Of a DNA stretch of 64,000 bases, positions 21,440-29,509 are shown piece after piece. Every line of letters starts with the position of its first letter. Within the stretch, counting starts at the first letter, position 1. The notes under the pieces were generated by a model. That model was not told the origin of the DNA, did no database searches, and worked only from the letters and a program-made list of their open reading frames with translations. A program made the position numbers and the translations under genes. Origin of the DNA: Muricea muricata. Its lineage: Eukaryota; Cnidaria; Anthozoa; Malacalcyonacea; Plexauridae. Location of the stretch: positions 34,420,997-34,484,996 of the forward strand of contig OY979717.1 of NCBI GenBank assembly GCA_963855995.1, written 5' to 3'.

Positions 21440-21888
21440 CAGACAGTGGATCAGACACGAACATAGTGGATGAAAGCCAGTTCTCGGACTTACAGAGAAA
21501 GGCACCAGAAATCCGGCCACAAAGCACCATGGTGAAGTTAAAAGCGCTTAAAGAGGCACTTCCAGTAATTGGAAAAGCAAAGATTGAAATGTCCAATGCA
21601 AATCGACGAGTCCAGACAACCATTATTGTTATATGAGGATAGATCGACTCCCTCCACTTATCGGACGTGAAACACTGGAAGCACCAGGCATGCTGTTGAT
21701 TGATGAAACAGGTGGCCTAAAGACACCGAATAAAAACATTCGTAATGTAAAGCATCAGATACCAGAAAATGCAAGTGCCACTGAAACTACATTGAACATT
21801 ATATTACTTGTTTTGTTGTTATGATCTATAGAGACATTCAAACTAATTATAGAACAATCATCCTGAAGTCAAACTGAGGGGGGAGGGA
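21440..21888 (+). pseudogene. Protease remnant and 3' region of the small gypsy derivative
   Basis: Starts with the aspartic protease signature DSGSDTNIVDESQF, continuing the gag frame across the hAT insertion. A TGA lies near 21637. Downstream reading shows PPLIGRETLEAPGMLLID, the post-protease segment of gypsy Pol. No RT follows: the sequence runs into a polypurine tract (about 21876-21888) and the 3' LTR. A deletion therefore removed all of RT to integrase. Confidence 0.8.
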
Positions 21889-21963
21889 TGTTGTAATCTA
21901 ATTATTGACATTATCTCAAGTAATAAAGTGTGATTTACTTATTGGACTGTTAAAAACACTACA
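21889..21963 (+). repeat. 3' LTR of the small gypsy derivative
   Basis: 75 bp, matching the ends of 18004-18137 and followed by the TCTAC duplication. Confidence 0.88.
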
Positions 21964-22108
21964 TCTACCAAGCTTAGAGACTTCAAGAGGATAACTCCAA
22001 AATTAACGTCAATTCGAGTTCTTACAGTACTGTTCGATTCTCATGCGGACTGGTTCTCCAGGAATGCTTCAGTAGGACTGCAATTTTGAACTATAAAGCA
22101 GTTCTAAA

Positions 22109-23659
22109 ATGTCGGATAAAATTGAAGCTCTGATTAAGAAAATTTCAAAGCAACCCAGAAATGACATCGTGGCAGAGTTAATTAGGAAGGGAGATATTGA
22201 CAGCTTGACGCAATTTAGATTAAAATTGCTCGAGAAAGGGAAACAATTTGAGACTTTCCCAAAAGGTGACCCTTATACTAGACGGAAACCGAAAGGATGC
22301 AGTAAGTTCTCGACCTTGGAAGAACGTTTGGCAAACCATATTTGTGAAATATACGAGTATTTTAATACCGGGGTCGTTACAATGGAGTTAAAGGGCATGT
22401 TCGAAAACGAAAATGGATTATCCAATCTATCAGTTGTCAGTGAATTAGGTGTGGTAAACACAATTCACTGGAGTAGTGACGCTGAAGCAGGTGTGGAGGA
22501 ACCACTCAGTCAAGTTATCCCAAGTCAAGTGGATGGTTTGTCAACACCTGGTGAAGCGAGGAAATGTTGGAAGTTGAGAGACTTTGCGCAAGGTCTAACA
22601 GATACGTTTTGCCAGGTGAATTCCAATTCCAATTCACATCCAGCCACCAAAACCAAACCTTCGGATGAGGAGATGTCCTGCAAAGACATTTTAGTCTTAG
22701 TTAAAAACATGAGGGCAGAACTCCTTGAATTTAGGGAAGAATGCGCTGAATCAGTGAAAAGATCTGAAAATAAAGTTAATGAACTTAATTCTGTGTTGGA
22801 AGCTAGAAATTCAAAAATCCAAACGCTGGAAACCGAGATATCAAGCCTCAAAGGACAGTCAAAAGCCATTCACGACCGGTTTAAAGAGGAGATAAAGGGA
22901 AACGCTGAAGAGCTAACTTCTCTAAAGGGCAAAGTAGAAACTATGGAGAAAAAAGTTAGTAATACAAGTAGGGATCTCGACCGTAGCAAGAGAAAGCAAC
23001 ACCAAAGACATGGTGAAAGCAATTCAAGTGAACGGAAATCCTCAAAGAACCAAGTGGCGGAACCCCAGATCATAGATGCAAACCCGTCAAAGCACGGAAA
23101 AGGGGCAGATCCAGTAGAAAATAATAGAAAATCGGACACTCAGAAAGAGGAGGCCTTAAAGACTACTACAGTCAAGAAAAGCCTCGTGCAAAAAGATAGA
23201 GAGCAAGCAGAGATCACGCAAGGTGGCGGACAACTTAACGCACCTAATGAATCAGGGAATAAAGCAACAGGACGAAACACAATCCATGAGAACAACGAGA
23301 CAAACAACGTGAATGACGTTCAATTTGTTGGTGTTGAAAGACAAAGGATAAAACGTGTATTCCTTGGAGGCGTAAGAGAAGGCGTTAGTTCAGAAAAGAT
23401 CAGAGAGTATATGACGAAAAGGAACATAAATCCAACATTCGTTCGCTTGATGCAAAGCAAAAGGAAAGGAACTATGTCCGTTCGTATAAATGTCGCCGCT
23501 AAAGATTTCGATGTTGTGAAAGAGACATCTTTCTGGCCTGACGGAGTATATGCCAGACCCTGGTTATCATTGGCTAAATGGCAAGACCGTCTGTGCACGA
23601 AAGAGCCACAACTCTTGGACAGCTCATACAGATCTAAACCGGAGACCAATTCAATCTGA
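22109..23659 (+). CDS. LINE ORF1 protein
   Basis: 516 residues from the ATG at 22109. The N-terminus (residues 1-130) is a small globular domain I do not recognise. Residues about 195-310 form a long, charged coiled coil (ECAESVKRSENKVNELNSVL onward), suited to trimerisation. A low-complexity, Lys/Asn/Glu-rich linker follows. Residues about 415-490 (RVFLGGVREGVSSEKI ... MSVRINVAAKDFDVV ... PDGVYARPW) look like the RRM-like/C-terminal RNA-binding module seen in many LINE ORF1 proteins. It would coat the element RNA. Intact. It overlaps the open ORF2 frame by about 20 bp. Confidence 0.85.
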   Translation: MSDKIEALIKKISKQPRNDIVAELIRKGDIDSLTQFRLKLLEKGKQFETFPKGDPYTRRKPKGCSKFSTLEERLANHICEIYEYFNTGVVTMELKGMFENENGLSNLSVVSELGVVNTIHWSSDAEAGVEEPLSQVIPSQVDGLSTPGEARKCWKLRDFAQGLTDTFCQVNSNSNSHPATKTKPSDEEMSCKDILVLVKNMRAELLEFREECAESVKRSENKVNELNSVLEARNSKIQTLETEISSLKGQSKAIHDRFKEEIKGNAEELTSLKGKVETMEKKVSNTSRDLDRSKRKQHQRHGESNSSERKSSKNQVAEPQIIDANPSKHGKGADPVENNRKSDTQKEEALKTTTVKKSLVQKDREQAEITQGGGQLNAPNESGNKATGRNTIHENNETNNVNDVQFVGVERQRIKRVFLGGVREGVSSEKIREYMTKRNINPTFVRLMQSKRKGTMSVRINVAAKDFDVVKETSFWPDGVYARPWLSLAKWQDRLCTKEPQLLDSSYRSKPETNSI

Positions 23660-23664
23660 ACAAG

Positions 23665-26535
23665 TTGAACATCGGGCAAATAAATATTTGTAGTTTGAAG
23701 AATAAGATGGATGAAGTGAAGATAATGCTTGAAACAAACCAATTTGATATACTAGCTGTCTGCGAGACACATCTTAGCAAGAAAATAGGTAACAGACAAC
23801 TAAAAGTTGATGGATATCGAACCATTCGACGAGATCGTCCCGATGGCAGAAGGGGGGGTGGAGTGGTGGTCTTTGTATTGGAAACTCTGACTGCAGTACA
23901 CTTAAAACATTTGGATCATGAGAAAATAGAAGCTATATGGCTAAGAATAGTAACCAAATCAAGCTCGGTGACAATAGGTTCATTCTATAGACCCCCGGAT
24001 GATACGGCTTTCTTTGAAGATATAGTAATACCTATAGAAAAAGCTTGGTACAAATACAAGAACTTAGTTTTGGTAGGGGATTTTAATGTTAATTTCAGCA
24101 AAACAGCACACGAACATGAGCTGAGACTACAAAAAAAACTTATGTCTGCGCTTGTTCAATTTGACTGTTCCGTCATAAACAAAGATTTCACAAGGGTAAC
24201 GTCTACCACAGAAACAATGATCGACTTGATAATTACAAATAAAGCCGATTTGGTGGAAAATATTAAAACAGCAGACACTGGAATATCCGATCATAATCTA
24301 CTATCCTTCTTTATGGATTTTAAGCCAAGAAAGGTGCCTCCCAGGATAGTAGCTATAAGAAACTACAAGAAAATGGAGACAGAAAAATTCAAGTTGGATC
24401 TAAAAACTGCTCCATGGTCTACTTGTGAAATGTTCGAAGATGTCGAAGACAAATGTTCAGTATGGACAGATATATTTAAAGATATATGTGAACAACATGC
24501 GCCAAAAAGAAAAGTTAAGCTTCGACGACAAACATTGCCATGGATGAGCGGTGTATTAAGACACAAAATGAACAGGAGATACAAGGCACTGCAGAAAGCA
24601 AAGAAAGAAAGAAATAACGAAGGACTGTGGAAAGAATATCGGAAGTTGAGGAATGAGGTGACAGCAGAATTAAGGAGAGCTAAATCAACCTACTTTGCGG
24701 AGCTTGCAAATTGTCAAAAAATAAACACACGGAAGTATTGGAAAATTTTAAATCAAGCCAGTGGGAAAGAATCAAACACGAAGACTATTCGTGCGATTAA
24801 ATCAGATACCGGCGTATTGGTCACAAACGATAGAGAGATAGCAAATATATTGAATAAGCATTTCGCAACTACAGGAGAAAAATTAGCAGGACTCCTGAAC
24901 AGCCATTACGTGCCAACAGTAGAGCTCATCGATCGAATATCCCCAACCGTTATGGAAATTGAAATCCAGGAAGAGAATGTAAAAGAAAATTTGTTAAGGC
25001 TCAATACACACAAAGCGACTGGCCCAGATGACTTGCCACCGATTTTGCTGAAAGCAGCTGCCGAAGAAATTGCACCATCATTGACAGATATTTTCCAAAC
25101 AAGTGCAAGGACTGCTACCCTACCTAGTTTGTGGAAGGTGGCAAGAATAGCAGCAGCATATAAAAAAGATGACAAGACAGACAGAGATAATTATAGACCA
25201 TTATCCATGCTGTGCACTCCAAGCAAATTAATGGAGAAGGAAGTACACAAAATCTTAGTTAACCATATTGATATCAATCCTGGTTTACGAAATCCAAACC
25301 AGTGGGCATACAGGAAAAATAGTTCAACGGAAGCACTGTTGTTACATAGGACAGAGACATGGAGGAAAGCAGTCGACAGCAACAGAGTGGTGGGAGTTGT
25401 CTTCATCGACGTTAAGAAGGCTTTTGACTCTGTCCCTCATCACCAACTACTGTTAAAGTTACAGCGGGTAGGCATCTCTGGAAATTTGTTGTTGTGGATC
25501 CGGAACTACCTCTGTGACCGACGCCAATTTACTAAAATAGGACTGTGTGATTCTGAAAGAGAGAGTGTTGATTACGGGGTGCCACAAGGATCAGTCCTAG
25601 GGCCCCTATTATTCGCACTCTTTTGTGATGATCTTCCGGACTGTGCACGGCATGATAATGAAGAATTAGAAATGTACGCTGATGATACGACCTTGACTAG
25701 TATAGGTGAAACAGTTGACCAAGTGATCCTCAAACTAAATGAGACATTAGGCCTTGTGAGTGAATGGTGTTATAAAAACGGAATGACGGTCCATCCAGCC
25801 AAAACAGAAGCCATGCTCATTAAACGTGGAACTTTCGTAGGTCCTCTACCACCAGTACAGTTAAATGGTAGTTTAGTGAAGTGGGTAAAGAAGGCAAAAT
25901 CTCTAGGAATGACTTTGGATAATAAGCTGAAATGGAATGGACACATAGAAAATGTCAAACTGGCATTCGTTAGGAAACTAAATTTGTTAAAATCAATGGG
26001 TTTCCTTCCAAAACATATGCTGGAAGATTTTTACTGGAAAGTAATCTTTCCATCCATAACATACTGCATCTCTGTTTGGGGAAACTGTAGTAAGACACAT
26101 TTCAAAGCTTTAGAAAGGTTGCATACAAGAGCCGCACGTATAATTTACAGGTTGAATTGGGACATACCAAGCCAAGAAGTGATGCATAAAACTGGCTGGA
26201 AAACACTGAGCAGTACGTATAAGCAAAGAGTATTAAGCACCGTTCACAAATGTTGTTACGGTGAGGCACCAGACCAACTCTGTCAGAATATAATTACAAA
26301 GAAAGATAATAATTTAAGAGGATCAGAAAAGTTGGTTATTCCAAGACCAGAAACCAACTTCCTGCATAAGTCAGTAACATTTAGGGGAGCAGTATTGTGG
26401 AACAAACTACCGACCGATCTTAAAAACGAGGAACGACATGATAAATTTAAAATGTTGATACGGCAACAAGATCTTGAGGTAATGGATTTTACCTCCTACA
26501 CAAATAATAATGATCTGAACTATATCTATTTCTAA
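23665..26535 (+). CDS. LINE ORF2: AP-type endonuclease and reverse transcriptase
   Basis: About 957 residues, uninterrupted. The N-terminal endonuclease shows GQINICSLKNKMDEV, LAVCETHL, GGGVVVFV, VGDFNVNF and GISDHNLL, the metal-binding and catalytic blocks of the exonuclease-endonuclease-phosphatase fold. The RT (about residues 470-720) has NYRPLSML, VVFIDVKKAFDSVPHH, YGVPQGSVLGPLLF, EMYADDTTL (catalytic YADD) and SLGMTLDNKLKW. It nicks the target and copies element RNA there. There is no ATG before the endonuclease: the open frame starts at 23638, and its first ATG is at 23707, inside the domain. Start at 23665 is TTG, so initiation is unresolved. Confidence 0.93.
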   Translation: MNIGQINICSLKNKMDEVKIMLETNQFDILAVCETHLSKKIGNRQLKVDGYRTIRRDRPDGRRGGGVVVFVLETLTAVHLKHLDHEKIEAIWLRIVTKSSSVTIGSFYRPPDDTAFFEDIVIPIEKAWYKYKNLVLVGDFNVNFSKTAHEHELRLQKKLMSALVQFDCSVINKDFTRVTSTTETMIDLIITNKADLVENIKTADTGISDHNLLSFFMDFKPRKVPPRIVAIRNYKKMETEKFKLDLKTAPWSTCEMFEDVEDKCSVWTDIFKDICEQHAPKRKVKLRRQTLPWMSGVLRHKMNRRYKALQKAKKERNNEGLWKEYRKLRNEVTAELRRAKSTYFAELANCQKINTRKYWKILNQASGKESNTKTIRAIKSDTGVLVTNDREIANILNKHFATTGEKLAGLLNSHYVPTVELIDRISPTVMEIEIQEENVKENLLRLNTHKATGPDDLPPILLKAAAEEIAPSLTDIFQTSARTATLPSLWKVARIAAAYKKDDKTDRDNYRPLSMLCTPSKLMEKEVHKILVNHIDINPGLRNPNQWAYRKNSSTEALLLHRTETWRKAVDSNRVVGVVFIDVKKAFDSVPHHQLLLKLQRVGISGNLLLWIRNYLCDRRQFTKIGLCDSERESVDYGVPQGSVLGPLLFALFCDDLPDCARHDNEELEMYADDTTLTSIGETVDQVILKLNETLGLVSEWCYKNGMTVHPAKTEAMLIKRGTFVGPLPPVQLNGSLVKWVKKAKSLGMTLDNKLKWNGHIENVKLAFVRKLNLLKSMGFLPKHMLEDFYWKVIFPSITYCISVWGNCSKTHFKALERLHTRAARIIYRLNWDIPSQEVMHKTGWKTLSSTYKQRVLSTVHKCCYGEAPDQLCQNIITKKDNNLRGSEKLVIPRPETNFLHKSVTFRGAVLWNKLPTDLKNEERHDKFKMLIRQQDLEVMDFTSYTNNNDLNYIYF

Positions 26536-26718
26536 ATTTTTTTAGTCATATTCTTATACAAATATATATTCTTACTATTATCATTCTTACGATATTTAAT
26601 TTATATATAAACTACATATATTAACACAGCTTATGTAAATAGATTTTACTATACTGGTAAACACACGACCACATCAGCAATTTGCTGTTATTTTTCATAT
26701 CGTGTTTAAATAAATGTT

Positions 26719-26739
26719 TTTGAATTGAATTGAATTGAA
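26719..26739 (+). repeat. LINE 3' tail of TTGAA repeats
   Basis: About four TTGAA units end the LINE, immediately before the TTAGAG duplication. CR1- and L2-like LINEs end in short tandem repeats rather than poly(A), which supports this classification. Confidence 0.85.
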
Positions 26740-27868
26740 TTAGAGTTGTGTATGATGCTTCAGTTAGAGTGCAATCGAACAGTCCATCGCTCAACGATTG
26801 TGTAAATCCTGGCCTCCCTCTTCAAAATAAACTTTGGAGTGTCCTTGTACGGCAAAGATCATACCCGGTATCAGTGTGTGGCGATGTAGAGAAAGCATTC
26901 CTACAAGTTCGTGTTAAGATCTGTGAGCGCGATGCCCTCAGATTTCATTGGAAGCATCCTGGTGATCAGTTAATCCAAATTTACAGATTTACACGTGCTC
27001 TCTTTGGTGTTCGCCATTCCTTCTTGGTGGTGTTATTGATCAACATTTAGAACTGTGGCAGAAACAAGAACCCGAGATAGTAGCTGACCTGAGGAAGAAT
27101 CTGTACGTAGATGATCTGTTGTCTGGTGGTACCACTGTAGTTGAAGCGCAAGAGAAGAAAAGGAAAATGACGGACGCTCTCAGCGATGCGACATTCAAGT
27201 TGCACAAGTGGAATGCAAGTGAGAAAGGGCTCGAAGGAGATGGTGATGTTGTTGGGTATGAGAAAGCCAAAAGTCAAACCTTTGCGAAGCAGCAACTAAA
27301 CGTTAAGAGTAGTGATTCGAAGTTGTTAGGCTTAGCATGGGATAAGATATCGGACACGTTAACCGTCACTTTCCCACATGAGTCTCTGTCAACAACGAAG
27401 CGAGGCATCTTAAGCAAATTAGCAAGAATATATGACCCCCTCAGACTGGTTTCACCAATCACTGTGGCAGGAAAGATGATCTACCGGGAGGTGTGTGATG
27501 CAAAGCGGTCATGGGACACCCAGATTGAAGGAGAATTGGCTGATCGCTGGAAAGTTTGCGAAAGGTCATTCACATCTGGAGAAACAGTACCAAGATCGTT
27601 GTTGCCATATCATGAGAAAGCAACGTCCATGAGTTTACACGCATTTGGAGATGCGAGCTACAAAGGTGTTTGTGGTAATGTCTATGCTGTGGTAGAACAG
27701 CCATCGGGGAACACTCAGACTCTTGTTGCGGCTAAGGCTCAGTTAGCAAAGCAAGGACTAACTATTCCAAGATTAGAACTGATTGGAGCTGACATGGCAA
27801 CGAATTTGATTACCAACATACATGAAGCACTAGAGAATAATTTGATGATACATCTTCACTGTCGCTAG
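26740..27868 (+). pseudogene. BEL/Pao reverse transcriptase and RNase H
   Basis: Resumes the BEL pol frame after the LINE. RT blocks: RVVYDASVRVQSNSPSLND, the first catalytic Asp in VCGDVEKAFLQV, and FTRALFGV. After a frameshift near 27020 come LYVDDLLSGG (YVDD box) and FKLHKWNAS. The RNase H-like part has SKLARIYDPLRLVSPITV, MSLHAFGDASYKGVCGNVYA and IPRLELIGADMATNL. The stop at 27866-27868 follows another frame change. The blocks and order are specific to BEL/Pao. It cannot be expressed as a polyprotein. Confidence 0.9.
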
Positions 27869-28682
27869 ACAGCACGGTAGTCCTGTATTGGCTTCAAGGT
27901 AACGGCACTTTCAAGCAGTTCGTAGCAAATCGTGTAAATAAGATAAATTGTCATAAAGATGTCGAGTGGCACTATTTACCAACAAAGGATAATCCCGCTG
28001 ATCTTAGGAGCCGTGGGACTAAGCAGCTTAGTGAATTGTGGAGAAATGGTCCTGAGTGGCTGTCATCACCAAAAAACTGGTCGGTAAGCCCAGTTATCAA
28101 GTCAACTGTCCAAAGTCAAGCAGAAGAGAAGATGGAACGGGAGATTGTCGGCTGCACCATCAAACCCGAAGAGAAGAAAGATTCGTTTGATGGTTTGATC
28201 GAAGTACATATCACTAATGTCTGGAGAGTGTTGAGAGTCTGTGCCTGGGTTCAGAGGCTCATATCCAACCTGAAGCTGATAAAAGTAAGTCGAAACCTCG
28301 AACCGTTAACTACAAAAGAGTTGAAAGAACAGCAGGAATGGTGGATCAAGAGAGTTCAACAAGGCCCAGGGAATGTCGATAGCTTTCAGACAGATCGAGT
28401 TCAGCTCAATTTGCGAGAGAATGAGCAAGGAATACTTAAATGTCGAGAACGGATCGTTGGCCAGTACTCAATTTACTTACCTGATGGAGCACCCTTCACC
28501 CCTGCACTAGTCCACGAAGCCATCTTCACACGCTACACGGGGGAGTGGGTCTTACTATGGCGAGAGTGCGCAAAACGTTATGGATTCCGACACTACGGAA
28601 ATTGGTTTAAGAACTTCGAAAACGCTGTTGAGGATGTAAGCGATTTCAAGTCAGTGCATACGCTGCGCCACCGCCTGGTCAG
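27869..28682 (+). pseudogene. BEL/Pao RNase H end and integrase zinc domain, truncated
   Basis: Continues in another frame with WHYLPTKDNPADLRSRG and WLSSPKNW, typical of the RNase H/integrase junction in BEL elements. The open frame 28036-28698 follows, with YLPDGAPFTPALVHEAI. From about 28570 the homologous reading is in a third frame (LWIPTLRKLV, then GCKRFQVSAYAAPPPGQ with stops between), the integrase zinc-binding region. The element breaks off at about 28682. No DDE core follows. Confidence 0.82.
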
Positions 28683-29202
28683 TCATCTTGAAATATGAAA
28701 CAAATAACGTACTTTGAAACGAAATACTAGATCAGTCAGGATTAAATGTTGTTTGTTATTCAGGGGTATTTTTATGTGTAAAAGAAAGGTACTATAGGGG
28801 TCTTTGACAGCACAGCTGCTAATATTTGAACAACAATATGCGACATGTACAATAGTACGAGTAGAATGTTTCACAAGTGTTTGAAACAGGAGGCACTTCA
28901 TGATGTGAACTCAGTGTATTGTAGATACACTTTTAGTAGAAATAAACAAACTTTCAGCAGATACCTGCTAATGATCAAATAGTGTTAACAAATGAATACA
29001 CTGTTTGCGCAATTAGTTATAAAATTGAAATACTAGACTCCACGCAGTCACATTTTAATTTAATGTGTTGCAAAATTTTTAACTGATTACGTTAAATATA
29101 AGCATTATTCATGTAAACTCACAAACGTTCTCACGGACATTTAAAAAAATAGATTCATTTTATCTGACACTGCAGAGAACAACGAAAAATTCATTAATTG
29201 TC

Positions 29203-29277
29203 TCGAGCGGGATTCGAACTCGCATATCTTAATTCGAGTTTCTAGACCACTGATCTACCAATTGAGCTATCGAGCCA
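29203..29277 (-). other. tRNA-like sequence, possible SINE head
   Basis: On the minus strand GGCTCGATAGCTCAATTGGT starts a tRNA-like unit with an A box (TAGCTCAATTGG) and a B box (AGTTCGAATCC). Acceptor, D and T stems form with one mismatch each. The anticodon stem does not pair and the variable region is too long, so it is not a functional tRNA. It is probably a tRNA pseudogene or the 5' end of a SINE, lying in the presumed first intron of the copy-A gene. Confidence 0.5.
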
Positions 29278-29466
29278 ACTGGGACTGGAAAAGAGTCTTA
29301 TCCAGTTTAAGTGCACGAAATATTTTTGTGACGACTTAACGCTTAGCAAAATTGATCGTACTCTAATAACTGTTTCACTCTGACTTATAATATAGTTAAT
29401 AAATTATATATTTACCGAAATGCATGCACAGTTGGTATATCAATATAGTCTAAAGTTGTTCCTTAC

Positions 29467-29506
29467 CTCCAACCAAAGACACAATGGAAAACACTTTCAG
29501 GAACAT
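29467..29506 (-). CDS. First coding exon of a secreted-protein gene, copy A
   Basis: On the minus strand an ATG at 29506 opens MFLKVFSIVSLVG, a hydrophobic signal-peptide start. It ends after 40 nt at GGAG followed by GTAAGG, a strong splice donor. Copy B (33437-33476) has the same length, donor and hydrophobic pattern with different residues, as expected for a selected signal peptide rather than chance. Downstream exons would lie below 29460 on the minus strand. I could not identify them, so the mature product is unknown. The BEL insertion at 28682 may have disrupted or replaced the rest. Confidence 0.5.
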
Positions 29507-29509
29507 GGC

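Larger units (their letters stand above)
18004..21963 (+). mobile_element. Small gypsy-type derivative (gag-protease only)
   Basis: LTRs 18004-18137 and 21889-21963 begin TGTNGTAATCTA and end CACTACA. Flanking TCTAC duplications lie at 17999-18003 and 21964-21968. A TGG-starting primer site follows the 5' LTR (18139) and a GAGGGGGGAGGGA polypurine tract precedes the 3' LTR. The interior has only gag and a protease stub; RT, RNase H and integrase are absent, so this is an internally deleted, non-autonomous element. A hAT transposon sits inside it at 19233-21439. Without the hAT it would be about 1.75 kb. Confidence 0.9.
21980..26739 (+). mobile_element. Full-length CR1/Jockey-type LINE with intact ORFs
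   Basis: A 4.76-kb non-LTR retrotransposon inserted into the BEL pol gene. TTAGAG duplications flank it (21974-21979 and 26740-26745). It has a short 5' UTR, ORF1 (22109-23659), ORF2 with endonuclease and RT (to 26535), an AT-rich 3' UTR and a TTGAA-repeat tail (26719-26739) in place of poly(A). Both ORFs are free of stops, unlike every other element in the window, so this is the youngest insertion here and could be active. Confidence 0.92.
14267..28682 (+). mobile_element. BEL/Pao retroelement, fragmented by nested insertions
   Basis: Pieces at 14267-15410, 17141-18003, 21964-21979 and 26740-28682 are collinear parts of one BEL/Pao element: DUF1759-type gag, zinc knuckles, protease, the typical BEL pol linker, RT, RNase H and the integrase zinc domain. 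The reading crosses each insertion smoothly when the inserted DNA is skipped. Three insertions separate the pieces. The integrase core and 3' LTR are missing, since homology stops at 28682 where a duplicated host segment begins. I could not find a 5' LTR. The many stops and frameshifts show an old, dead copy. Confidence 0.9.

Noticed and set aside
22525-22869. Antisense ORFs within the LINE ORF1 and ORF2 (22525-22869, 22870-23139, 23320-23742 and others)
   Set aside because: Shadows of intact sense ORFs with no motifs of their own.
29203-29277. Functional tRNA gene
   Set aside because: The anticodon stem does not pair and the spacing to the T-arm is too long; kept only as a tRNA-like sequence.
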